Assembly: GCA_029959085.1 (NCBI GenBank)
Contig: JARWIR010000008.1
Span: 372,001 to 436,000, forward strand
DNA: 64,000 bases
Source: Nemophila menziesii
Taxonomy: Eukaryota > Streptophyta > Magnoliopsida > Boraginales > Hydrophyllaceae
Direction of reading: 5' to 3'
Translations under genes and position numbers: made by a program
The notes under the pieces: model-generated
What the model saw: the letters and a program-made list of their open reading frames with translations, nothing else
The model's database searches: none
Told to the model about the DNA's origin: nothing
Shown here: piece after piece, positions 22,141 to 32,824 of the stretch
Layout of the letters: each line of letters begins with the position of its first letter
How positions within the stretch are numbered: position 1 is the stretch's first letter

Positions 22141-22158
22141 AGGGTGCAAAGGCACCCT
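22141..22158 (-). other. 3'-terminal hairpin of outer LINE
   Basis: AGGGTGC-aaag-GCACCCT, a 7-bp perfect stem with a 4-nt loop, 11 nt from the A-tail. The nested LINE keeps a similar stem at 25404-25419. Conserved 3' hairpins recognised by the reverse transcriptase are known for some plant L1 lineages. Confidence 0.75.
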
Positions 22159-22176
22159 GCAAGTTACAGTAGGAGA

Positions 22177-25100
22177 TCATCCTATCCCTAATCTACTAAA
22201 AGCCGCGGAAAGATCGAAAATACTAAGCGTATTCCGATTTACAAAAGTTGCTGCGTGTCTAGCCTCCTTCGCTAACTTATCCGCATCCCTGTTGAGCTTC
22301 CTATTGATGTGTTTAAAAGAAATCGGTCCGAGCTCCTCAGTTTTGCGAATAATTTTTCGAAGAAAGGGTTGGATATTCCAACGTGCTGCTGACACCTGCT
22401 TTATACCTTGAATCACTTCAAGGTTGTCTGAATGGATAGTGACTTTTTTATTGTGATATTTTTGTGCTATTTTTGTAGCTTCCAATACTGCGATTGCTTC
22501 TCCTTCTACTACCGTGTTACATTCAATAGTCTTGCTCATTTTAGACTTTGAATTGTTCCCTCTTTGATCCCATACTATTGCTATTCCTGTTGGCTCCCAT
22601 TTGTTCGAGAAAGATGCGTCGCAATAAATTTTGATATCTTCCTCATTATCTGTATCTCTTGCCTCGCTTTGTTCTTTTGGTTTATTGAAGCCCTTATAAC
22701 CCTCTTTAATCCAGTTAATTCCGTGAATTTCTTGCATAAGCTTTATCGACGCTTTGTTTATCACTATTCCGTTTGCTGCAACTCCTTCATGAATGCCTTT
22801 CATTTTTGCTTTCCAAATATTCCACAGGTTGATCATTATAAAGTCTCGAACCACCTTCTCGTCCCAACCTCCATTTTTGAAGGTTTTTACAGTTTTGAGG
22901 AACCAATCTTCTATATTATCATCCATTTTTTCTTGTATTTTGAGTTGTAAAAACGATCCCGCCCAGATATCTTTGCACATACTGCATTGTAGAAGTAAGT
23001 GTTCCACATCTTCTATATCTTTGTTACACCAAAGACAGTTTTTACCATCTGCACATCTTCTTTTGCAAAGGTTTACCCTAGTTGGTAAAGCATTATTGAC
23101 CACTCTCCACATAAATAGTCTTATTTTTTTTGGGATATTTGATTTCCATATTTTTTTCCATATTTTGGACTCTTGCATAACTCGTGTTTTAGTAGTTGTC
23201 GCCTTGTTCTTATTATGTTCTTCTATAATTACTTTGTATCCCGTTTTTGTATCATAGTTCCCATCTTTTGAATAAGGCCATATGAATCTATCTTTAGTAT
23301 CAATCTCTTTGATCTTTGTTCTTTTTATCAAGTTTATAATTGGTTCTTGGAAAAGGTTATCCAAAATTTCGAGATTCCATTCCTCCTTTCCTTCCTTCAT
23401 TAGTTCATTCACTTTTATAATTTTCGATCCTTTTGGTCTCTCTAATTTCCATTCTGTGTCTATCCATTTTTCATTCCATATATCCGTATCCTTACCATCA
23501 CCTATTTTTTTTATTCCGTGTTTTCTGATAAAATCTCTTCCTTCCATTATGCTTGCCCAACTCCATGTCCTACTTTGTTTAACTTTACAAGATAAAAAAC
23601 TTGATTTATTAAAATATATACCTTTGAGGAGTCTAGCTGCCAGGTTGTTTGGATTATGCATTATTCTCCAAGCTTGAGCCGCCAATAGAACTGTGTTCAT
23701 TTTTTTGAAATCTTTAAAGCCGAGTCCCCCGATAATTTTATTCACCGTTATTTTTTCCCATGCGACCCAGTGAATCCTATTTCGTTCACCTGAATTCCAC
23801 CAAAAATTAGAAATAGCTGAGATAAGTTTATTACAAAAATTAATAGGAAAGGAAAAGATGGACATGTAATAATTTGGAATAGCTTGAAGGATTGCTTTAA
23901 TGAGCACTTCTTTGCCCCCTTCCGATAGGAGTTTAGCTTTCCAGCCTTCTGTATTTTTAAACACCTTTTTTGCTATCCATTCAAGAGATTCTACCTTTGA
24001 CCTTTTATGGCATAATGGAATTCCCAAGTAAAATCCCAAGTCCTCCGTTTCTTTTATATCCATTCTTTTTGTTACTAATTCTTTGATCTCCTCTGTTGTT
24101 TCTTTACTAAAAATGATAGCCGATTTATTAAAGTTAATTGCCTGTCCTGATCCCTCGCAATATATATCCAAACATTCCTTGAAAGAATCAATATCAGATT
24201 CATCTAAATTTAAGAAGAAAATAGAGTCATCTGCAAACAATAGGTGAGATATTATAGGGCAGTTTCTATTAATTTTGATTCCACTAAAGAGTTTGTTACT
24301 AACAAAATGATCAACAATACTGATAAGGGACTCTGTCATAATTGAAAACAGGAAAGGTGAAAGAGGATCTCCTTGCCTGAGTCCCCTTTCTGGTTTAAAA
24401 TTGTCTAGTCTCTCTCCATTGATGTTAATATAAAAGGATACTGAAGTGATACAGTTTCTTATCCATTCAATCCATTTATCGCAAAACCCAAGTTTACTTA
24501 AAACTTTAAATAAGAAGAGCCATCTTACCTGATCATAGGCTTTTGCCATGTCTATTTTGATTGCCGCCAAATTTTTCTTATTTTTTCGCTTTCTACTCAT
24601 AAAGAAAGATATCTCTTGAGCAATTAGTATGTTGTCCTGTATGGCTCGGCCTTTGATAAAAGCTGATTGTGTGGGTGAGATAATTTTATCCATGATTTCT
24701 CTTAATCGATTGGAAAGAATTTTCGTAATAATTTTATAAATAAAGTTGACGCATGAAATAGGTCTGAAGTCCCCTAAATTTTCTTGTGTAAGTCCTTTCG
24801 GGATCAGCGTGATAAGTGTATCGTTAATAGTTTCCACCGATTGATTATTTTCAAAAAAATCCATAACGACCTGTATCACATCATTTTTAATAATTTCCCA
24901 GAATTCTTTATAAAACTTACCATTTAATCCATCCGGGCCTGGAGCTTTTGATGCTGATAATTCCATAACAGCTCTTTCTATCTCTTCAGTACTCGGTTTT
25001 TTTGTTAAATCTTTATTCATATCATCCGTGACACGTGGTGAAATAAATTCAACTGCTTTCTTCATTGCTTCATCTTCACCCCCTTTTTCTTTAAAAAGAT

Positions 25101-25380
25101 TTTTATAAAATTCTTGGAAATTTCCTTTAATATTTTCTAAATCATCTGTCCAATTGCCTTCCTTGTCTTTAATTCTATTAATTCTGTTAAGTTTCCTTCT
25201 CTTAATAGTAGCTAAATGAAAATATTTTGTATTTTTATCCCCGTAGACGAGCCAATTAAGTCTGGCTCTATCACACCAGTATTTTTCTTCTTTCTCATAT
25301 TCTTTTTTTATTTTTTCTTTGATAGTGTGTTCTTCATCAGTAGTATCCTTATCTATTATGTTATTAAGTTTTATAAGTTT
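22177..25380 (-). pseudogene. Outer LINE ORF2, 3' part: RT, zinc-binding region, RNase H
   Basis: Carries on from 31889 once the nested LINE and one target copy are removed; KLIKL, encoded by the duplicated target, joins both sides in frame (about 1374 residues in total). Reverse transcriptase motifs: SASKAPGPDGLNGKFYKEFW, FRPISCVNFIYKIITKI, QSAFIKGRAIQDN, KIDMAKAYDQVRW, GLRQGDPLSPFLF, FADDSIFF and LGIPL. Then the zinc-binding region (NIPKKIRLFMWRVVNNALP, CLWCNKDIEDVEHLLLQC), then RNase H with CDASF, EGEAIAVLEA, HSDN and RDADKLAKEA. No internal stop or frameshift, so it was probably functional until the nested insertion. The upstream stretch 25381-25431 read in this frame belongs to the nested element. 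Confidence 0.9.
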
Positions 25381-25403
25381 TTTTTTTTTTTTGGACAAAG
25401 TTA

Positions 25404-25419
25404 GGGTGCAAAAACACCC
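25404..25419 (-). other. 3'-terminal hairpin of nested LINE
   Basis: GGGTG-caaaaa-CACCC on the plus strand; in the RNA sense GGGUGU-UUUU-GCACCC, where a U-G pair replaces the C-G pair of the outer LINE. Followed by a TTGTCC-type end and the A-tail. Confidence 0.7.
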
Positions 25420-25434
25420 GATGGAATACAACAG

Positions 25435-25682
25435 TTAACCTATTCCTAATTTGCTAAAAGCAGAAGTAACATCGAAAATACTAGTCGTATTTCGACATTC
25501 AAAAGATGCTGCGTGCCTAGCTTCCTTCGCCAACTTATCCGCTTCCCTGTTGAGCTTCCGATTGATGTGTTTAAACGAAAAATGATCACGCTCTTCAGAT
25601 TTGTGGATAACTTCTTGTAGGATGGGTTGGATATTCCAACGCGTTGCTGACACCTGCTTCATACCTTGAATGACCTTGAACG
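25435..25682 (-). pseudogene. Nested LINE ORF2 C-terminal end (RNase H tail)
   Basis: Minus-strand VIQGMKQVSATRWNIQPILQ through KHINRKLNREADKLAKEARH to SAFSKLGIG. It is the C-terminal 79 or so residues of ORF2, matching the outer LINE, and keeps the last RNase H aspartate motif (READK). It is separated from the rest of its ORF2 by the inversion. Confidence 0.88.
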
Positions 25683-26490
25683 ATCTTCATAAGCATCTTG
25701 CAGCTTCTCTCACTAAAAATATTGCTCTCTCCTCTCTCTTAGTCTTCCATTTCCTTCTTCACTACGCTTAGGTTTTCTTGTTCGAATCATCACGCTTTGG
25801 TTTCACTCTGAGTTAGGGATCGGGATGGGGGCTATGTCTGATGGATTCTTAGGGTTTCGTTCGAGACCCAAATATTGTGATTTGGGGAAGAACAAACCCT
25901 ATAAGTGGTCTTTGGGAACTATCAAATTCAGAAGTTACTGCAGAAAGTTTTGGAGCTCCAAGGCTAATTATGAAGGAGTTCAAACAACACGTAAGAGGTG
26001 TATCGATTCCATCGAAAACCCTCTACCTAATCTCATCGACCATCCTAATCCCGAGGTAAGGATTAATTTAATTAGGTTGATCTCATGCGCTGGGGTTTCA
26101 TTATTACAGGGAAAGATAAAGAAAAAAACGAAATACGTATGGGGGAGGCGAAACGACGGGCATAGGCGTGGTAAAAGAAATTGCTGCTATTGGCTCTGTG
26201 GTAATCATAATCTCTCTTTGCTCTTTCCTATATCAATTATGATGATAGGCTACTCTTACTGCGTTCTCAAGAAGATTTCTACTTGGGTCCTTACACTACT
26301 TCTATATAATACCATCAGTAAGAAATGGTCCGCCTCACTTCACCTCCATCTTCTTTCTCACTCTCTCTACTTGCTTCGTATTCCTGCTCGGCTCTCTCCT
26401 TTCTCACTCTCTCTTCTCTGTTTTTTGTTACTCTGCTTGTGCTATTTTATTTGTGTGCTCTTCTGTTGTGTGCTTAGTACAGGTTTCCAA
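25683..26490 (+). other. 5' leader of nested LINE, in frame with ORF1
   Basis: Begins at the twin-priming junction. The first part is CT-rich (GCTCTCTCCTCTCTC) and matches the 5' end of the outer LINE, so the element is close to full length. From an ATG at 25825 it is open for 222 codons in the ORF1 frame, giving a basic then hydrophobic (Leu/Cys-rich) peptide. Part of this (GMG..SDG.LG.R and G(K/R)R.DG.) aligns with the outer LINE leader, which is open too. Confidence 0.6.
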
Positions 26491-28167
26491 ATGGCTACTC
26501 GAGAAAATCATGCTCTGCCAATCATCCCATTGAACGATCATAAAGCACGAAAACTTGGTGTTATCAACATTGGTATGAAAGCGCGCCTCTCAGAGAATAT
26601 GAAGGAGGACAAAGCAATTCTTATCAAAGCTATAGGAGACTCCCCAATCTACGCCATTCAACTTAGGAAGTTCATTGAAGACAGGTGGGGAATACAAGGT
26701 CATTACAGGCTAACTGATGTGAAGAATAACATGTTCAAACTGGAAATCTTTAATGAGAAAGAGTTCAAGCGTGTGTGGGAGATGAGACCGGGTCTCTATC
26801 AGAAGCTGCACTTAAGTATGACTATGTGGCCACTAGTTGTCGACTTTAATGATCTGGTGACTGACTACTCATCAATCTGGGTCCAAGCAAGAGGCTTAGC
26901 TTTCAAGCAGAATAATTTGGAAACAATCAAAGCTTTGGAGGTGTGTTTCATCAGAATCGAAGCAGTGGACTTCCCAAACGCACAGGAATGTGATGTCAAA
27001 GTATTAAGGTTTCGAGTCAGATTCAACACCAAATACCCACTTCCTCCTGGTGCATATCTGTATCAAGAAGAAGGACCGGCATGGGTAATATTTCAATATG
27101 AAAACACTGGATTATTGTGCTTCAGATGTGGAAGAATCGGGCACCAATATGGAGAATGCCCAATAAAAAGCATCAAGCAAGTGGAAGACATAGATGAACG
27201 GAGGAAGGTGTCTTGAAGCATCGACAACGTCGCTAAATTTCCACCTTTTAACCCGATTTATGGCTTACATATTAAAAATAACGGGGAATTTTTTAACTAC
27301 TCTTATAATGATAAAATTATCAGAGATGCAGGGCATAATTACAGGAACAGTAATCCCAGCAAAGGGATTCAAATCCGAGAAGGTGGTGAGGATATTCTGA
27401 GCAAATTCAACTACACAAAAAAAGGAAGCTCGAGCAAGGTCATTAACAGAGCGCTGGTTGATGAGGAGAAGGATAAAGAAGACCAAGAATGGGAGAATTG
27501 GAATAAGCAAATCCATGACCTACGAAATGAGCTACATGAGTCTTCACAGAAGATAGAAGCGTACAAGAAAGCTCATGGCATTATTGATGATGGAGAAGGC
27601 GAGAATGAAGGAAGTATTAGAGCTGCTCTTATGGCTTTCGAGGAAGAAATGCGAAAAATCAAAGGGAAATATGTCGCAAACACCAGTAACACATCAGACC
27701 ACAACATGGATACTTCTTCGAATACCCAACATACCATCAAAAGAAGAAGAGACAATAGAGGAATAAGAATTGAACCAGGACAAGGTGAGGTGAGCTCAAA
27801 AATGACTGGAAATTTTAAAAAGTTGAGGGTGGTGGACCCAATCGAGGACTTTGTCAATAACAATCAATTCAGTATACTCGAGAATGAGAAAGAAGAAGAG
27901 GCAAGTAACAACAAACAGAGGGGTAAAGAGAAGGAAATGAACAAAGAACTAAAAGAGTTAGAGGAAGAAGGGTCACTTTTTGAACCAGAGGAAGAAGAAG
28001 ATGGTAATTTTGAGAGCAGTGAAAATTATTTTGAGAAAGACTTTGAAGGAGGAGATGAAGATCACGATATGAACTTACAATATGCAGATGCGTTCGAGGA
28101 GGAGGAGGAGGTATTCGGAGTCAAGAATGGAGGCGGCAACTCCAAAAAAGCCGCGAAGAAGAAATGA
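26491..28167 (+). pseudogene. Nested LINE ORF1 (DUF4283/zinc-knuckle), one nonsense codon
   Basis: Starts MATRENHALPIIPLNDHKAR. The first 240 residues have the plant LINE ORF1 layout: a DUF4283-like region (MKARLSENMKED, YRLTDVKNNMFKLEIF, VWEMRPGLY, SIWVQARGL) and a CCHC knuckle CFRCGRIGHQYGEC. A TGA at 27214-27216 replaces the TGG present in the outer LINE (RRKVSW), so ORF1 is cut at 241 residues. The remaining frame, with a helical middle and a Glu-rich tail, stays open to 28167. Coding length is 1677 nt, identical to the outer ORF1. It is an RNA-binding, chaperone-type protein by family. Confidence 0.88.
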
Positions 28168-31100
28168 CTACCCTTTTTTGGAACGTCCAGGGTCTTCGAG
28201 CGCCCTTGACGTTACAAAAAGCAAGCTCGCTAGTGGCACAGTTCAGACCAAGTGTAGTAGCATTGTGTGAAACAATGTTGAAGGAGGAGGATTCTCGTGG
28301 CGTGTTGGAACGGTTTGGTTTTGAAAACTCTTTTTTTGTGGAACCCACTGGAACTGCATTTCATTCAGGGGGGTTCCTGATTTTGTGGCACTCTTATGTG
28401 CATTTAAATGTCGTCTTTAGTTGCAATGCTTTTGTTGTAGTCCGTATTAATGAACTTTCCTTCGCTTATTATATCGTTTTCATTCATGCACCCAACGATT
28501 TTAAACTTAGATTGGATACTTGGAAACAAATAACGAAATGGGGAGAAACATTCAAAGACCCATGGACTATCATTGGGGATTTCAACGAAATACTCAACGT
28601 CTCAGAAAAAAAAAGCAAAAACAAAGCCAATATGGAACATATCTATAGTTTTAGAGATTTTACTACTAATAATTCTCTAGCGGAAATCAAATCTAATGGA
28701 TGTTTTTTTACGTGGTCTAACAGGATAGAAGGCGAGAAGAACGTCAAAACAAGAATTGACAGAGGACTTGCAACCTTCGAGTGGTTTAAAAGATTCCCGA
28801 GATCAGAAATCCTCATACCTCCTGCTATCGGGTCGGATCACTCACCTTTAATTCTTTACTTTGATAATAACATGAGCATTAAAGATAAACACTTTAAATT
28901 CGAAACTAGATGGTTGGATGATGAAAACTGTAAGCAAATTATTGAAAAAAGTTGGCCAATTCCAAAAAATAATAGCCCCATACCTAAATTTATAGATAAA
29001 AGAGAGTATACAAAGAAGAAACTTAGTCAATGGAGCTCAAGGACTTTCAAAAACCACGAAACTAATATAAAGAGGCTCCAGGATAAACTAACTAATCTCA
29101 TTAACAATACAAATAGAGATACATCTATAGAAGAACTAAAAATCAAAGAGGAAATAAAGAAAGAATATGAGAAGGAAGAGAAATATTGGAGCGATAGAGC
29201 TAGACAGAATTGGCTAATATATGGAGATAAAAACACCAAGTTTTTTCACATGGCTACTATTAAAAGAAGGAGAATGAATAAAATAACAAGAATTAAGGAT
29301 AAAGATGACAATTGGATTGATAATCCAGATACTATCAAAAATAATTTCCAAGACTTTTACAAAAATCTGTTTAGTGAAAGTGGAGGGGAGGAGGAAGATA
29401 TGGAAAAGGCAATAGAATTTATTAAACCTAAGCTTAGCTCAGAAATGAACGATAATTTGACGAAAAAACCTAGTGTTGAGGAAATTGAAAAAGCGGTATC
29501 TGAACTGTCGGCTTCAAAAGCCCCTGGACCAGATGGACTTAATGGTAAATTCTACAAAGAATTTTGGGACATTATTAAAAACGAAGTTATTGAGGTAATT
29601 ATGGACTTCTTTGAAAATAATCGATCTGTTGAAACCATTAATGATACACTTATAACCCTCATTCCGAAAGGAGATACTCAAGAACTCTTAGGGGACTTTA
29701 GACCTATCTCCTGCGTTAATTTCATTTACAAGATTATTACAAAGATTCTCTCGAACAGATTAAGAGAAATCATGGATGTTATCATTTCGCCCACTCAATC
29801 TGCTTTTATCAAGGGTCGAGCCATTCAAGACAACATTATTATTGCACAAGAAATTTCTTTTTTCATGAGCAGGAAAAGGAAAGACAAGAAAAACCTAGCG
29901 GCAATCAAAATTGATATGGCAAAGGCGTATGACCAGGTAAGATGGTCTTTTCTCTTTAAAGTCTTAAATAAATTAGGGTTTTGTGATAAATGGATAAATT
30001 GGATGAAAAATTGCATCACCTCGGTTTCTTTTCATATCAACATTAATGGGGAGAGATTGGGGAATTTTAAATCTGGAAGAGGTCTTAGACAAGGTGACCC
30101 TCTTTCTCCTTTTCTTTTTTCTATTATGACCGAATCTCTCATTTGTTTAGTGGATAAATTTATTCAGAATAATTGGATAAGTGGAATTAGAATTAACAGA
30201 AACTGCCCGATGATTTCGCACCTTTTATTCGCTGACGACTCACTTTTCTTCATTGACTTAGATAACACTGCTATCGATTCCTTTAGGAAATGTTTGGATA
30301 TTTATTGCAAAGGGTCGGGTCAAAGAATTAACTTTAATAAATCAGCTATTATTTTTAGCAAAGAAACAACCGATGAAATTAAAGAAAAGGTAACCGGAAA
30401 ATTGGAAATGAAAGAAACTGTAGATCTGGGTAAATACCTCGGGATCCCATTATGTCATAAGAGATCAAAGGTTGAATCACTTGAATGGATAGCACAGAGA
30501 GTCTTCAAAAACACGGAAGGATGGAAAGCCAAACTCCTATCAGAAGGAGGGAAAGAAGTGCTGATTAAAGCAATCTTGCAAGCTATACCTAATTACTATA
30601 TGTCTATTTTCTCGTTTCCCATTACATTTTGTAATAAACTTACTTCAGCTATTTCTAACTTCTGGTGGAATTCAGGTGAAAAAAATAGAATACATTGGAT
30701 AGCTTGGGAAAAATTGGCAATGAATAAGCTAATAGGAGGACTCGGCTTTAAAGACTTTAAGAAAATGAATACGGTTCTGTTAGCTGCCCAAGCCTGGAGA
30801 TTAATGCATAACCCAAATAATCTGGCTACGAAACTTCTCAAAGGTATTTATTTTAATAAATCAAATTTTTTATCTTGTAAAGTGAGACAAAGTAGGACAT
30901 GGAGCTGGGCTAGTATTATGGAAGGAAGGGATTTTATCAAAAAGCATGGTCTAAAAATAATAGGAAATGGAGAAGACACTTACATATGGGAAGACAAATG
31001 GATTGATTCGGAATGGGAACTAGAGAAGCCAAAGGGATCTAAATATACGAAAGTAAGCGAGTTAATGAGAGATAACAGATGGGACCAAGAAATTCTAGAC

Positions 31101-31888
31101 AACCTTTTCCCAGAGCCAATTATTCATATTATAAAAAAGACAAAAATTAATGGGAAAGACACTAAAGATAGATTCATTTGGCCTTACTCGAAGGATGGAA
31201 AATACGATACAAAAACAGGCTATGAAGTCATTGTAGAGGATCTTAACAAAAAAAAAGCTTCCTCCACGTTGGCAAAAACTATTCAAGAATCAAAAATCTG
31301 GAAAACAATTTGGAAGTCTAATATTCCAAAGAAGATTAAATTATTTATTTGGAGACTTGTCAATAATGCTATTCCGACGAGGGTTAATCTAAAAAAGAGG
31401 AAATGTGCCGATGATACAAATTGTCTATGGTGCAATAAACAAAGAGAGGATATCGAACACTTACTATTACAGTGTAATATGTGCAAAGACATATGGGCAG
31501 GTTCTTTTCTCCAAATAAAAATACAGGATGATTTGGAAGACAAGTTTGAGGATTGGTTCCTAAAAACAATCAAATCTTTTACTAAGGGTGGTTGGGAGAA
31601 AAGAGTAGTCACTGATTTTCTTATGATTAATTTATGGAATATATGGAAAGCTAAGATGAAGGGTATTCATGAAGATACTGCAGTGAATGGTAAGGGGGTC
31701 AACCTGGCATCAACAAAACTAATGCAGGAAATTCATGGAATAAACTGGATCAAAGAAGGATATAAGGGCTTAAACACGGGACAAGAACAACAAGGAGGAA
31801 GGAATAATGAAAGTACAGGAGAAGAAGTGAATATTTATTGTGATGCTTCTTTCACGAACAAATGGGAACCTACGGGAATCGCAGTTAT
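28164..31888 (+). pseudogene. Nested LINE ORF2: endonuclease, RT, zinc-binding, partial RNase H
   Basis: The ATG at 28164 overlaps the ORF1 stop (ATGA, 28164-28167). AP-type endonuclease residues 1-230: FWNVQG, CETM (about 34), GDFNEI (about 137), GSDHSPL (about 223). Reverse transcriptase about 430-760: KAPGPDG, FRPISCVNFIYKII, AYDQVRW (about 587), RQGDPLSPFLF, FADDSLFF (about 688). Zinc-binding CLWCNKQREDIEHLLLQC (about 1086). RNase H starts with CDASF (about 1225) and stops at GIAVI, where the inverted segment ends; the frame then runs into antisense outer-LINE DNA to 32129. No internal stop in 1241 codons, which suggests a young insertion. Confidence 0.92.
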
Positions 31889-32824
31889 AAGTTTTATAAG
31901 TTTATCTTGGAGTTTTTTGATGGTAATTTCATGGTTTTTAAAATTTTTTCCACTCCAAATGCTAAGTTCTTTTTTAGTATACTCACGTTTCTTAATGAAG
32001 TTTGGTATAGGGCTATTGTATTTAGGGATAGGCCAGCTATCTTCTATAATTTTTTTGCAATTCTCATCATCCAACCATCTAGTTTCGAATTTAAATTGTT
32101 TCTTCCTTATTTTCATATCAAAATCATAATAAAGGATTAAAGGAGAGTGATCCGACCCTATAGCTGGAGGGATGTGTATAAGTGATCTCGGAAAACGTTC
32201 CATCCATTCGTATGTTGCTAGTCCTCTATCAATTCTTGTCTTGACATTCTTCTCACCTTCCATCCTATTGGACCAGGTAAAAAAACAACCATTAGAGTTA
32301 ATTTCCGCAAGAGAGTTATTACTAGTAAAATCAATAAAAGCATTTATATGATCCATATTGGCCTTATTCTTGCTGTTTTTTTCTGTAATATTAAGAATTT
32401 CATTGAAATCTCCTATAACTATCCAGGGTTCTGTGAAGCTTTCGCCCCATTTCGTAATTTCCTTCCAAGTATCTAATCTTTGTTTGAAATCATTTGGAGC
32501 ATGAATAAACACCATGTAATAAGCAAAAGAAAGTTCATTAATACGAGCGATAATAAAGGAATTACAACTAAAGACAATACTTAAAGGCACATTAAAGTGC
32601 CACAAAATTAAGAACCCCCCTGAGTGAAAAGCGCTGCCAGTGGGTTCCACAAAAAAAGAGTTTTCATAACCAAACCGAGCCAAAACACCTTGAGAGTCCA
32701 CTTCTCTCAACATCGTTTCGCAAAAAGCCACCACACTAGGTCTATATTGTGCCACCAACGAGCTAGCTTTAGTCAATGTCAAGGGCGCTCGAAGACCCTG
32801 GACATTCCAGAAAAGGGTCGTCAC
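31889..32824 (-). pseudogene. Outer LINE ORF2, 5' part: endonuclease
   Basis: Minus-strand TTLFWNVQGLRAPLTL, CETML, WIVIGDFNEIL, RIDRGLA and GSDHSPLIL give the AP endonuclease of LINE ORF2. The frame continues into 25365 and below after removal of the nested element. The first codon is GTG (32824-32822) where the nested LINE has ATG; it overlaps the ORF1 TGA. Either ORF2 uses a non-AUG or a re-initiating start, or this base is the element's first disabling mutation. Confidence 0.9.

Larger units (their letters stand above)
25381..31888. mobile_element. Nested LINE with inverted 5' segment (twin-primed)
   Basis: Lies in outer ORF2 between 15-bp duplications AAGTTTTATAAGTTT (25366-25380 and 31889-31903). 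The left 0.3 kb (25381 to about 25682) is the minus-strand 3' end: T-run for the A-tail, hairpin, RNase H end. The remaining 6.2 kb (about 25683-31888) is the 5' part in plus orientation, from the leader to the CDASF motif of RNase H. About 54 codons between the two parts are missing. This is the order produced by twin priming. It is the same family as the outer LINE but a distinct subfamily, so not a copy of it. Confidence 0.92.

Noticed and set aside
31889..32129. Extension of the nested LINE ORF2 past GIAVI
   Set aside because: It is antisense to the outer LINE endonuclease; the frame simply runs across the insertion border.
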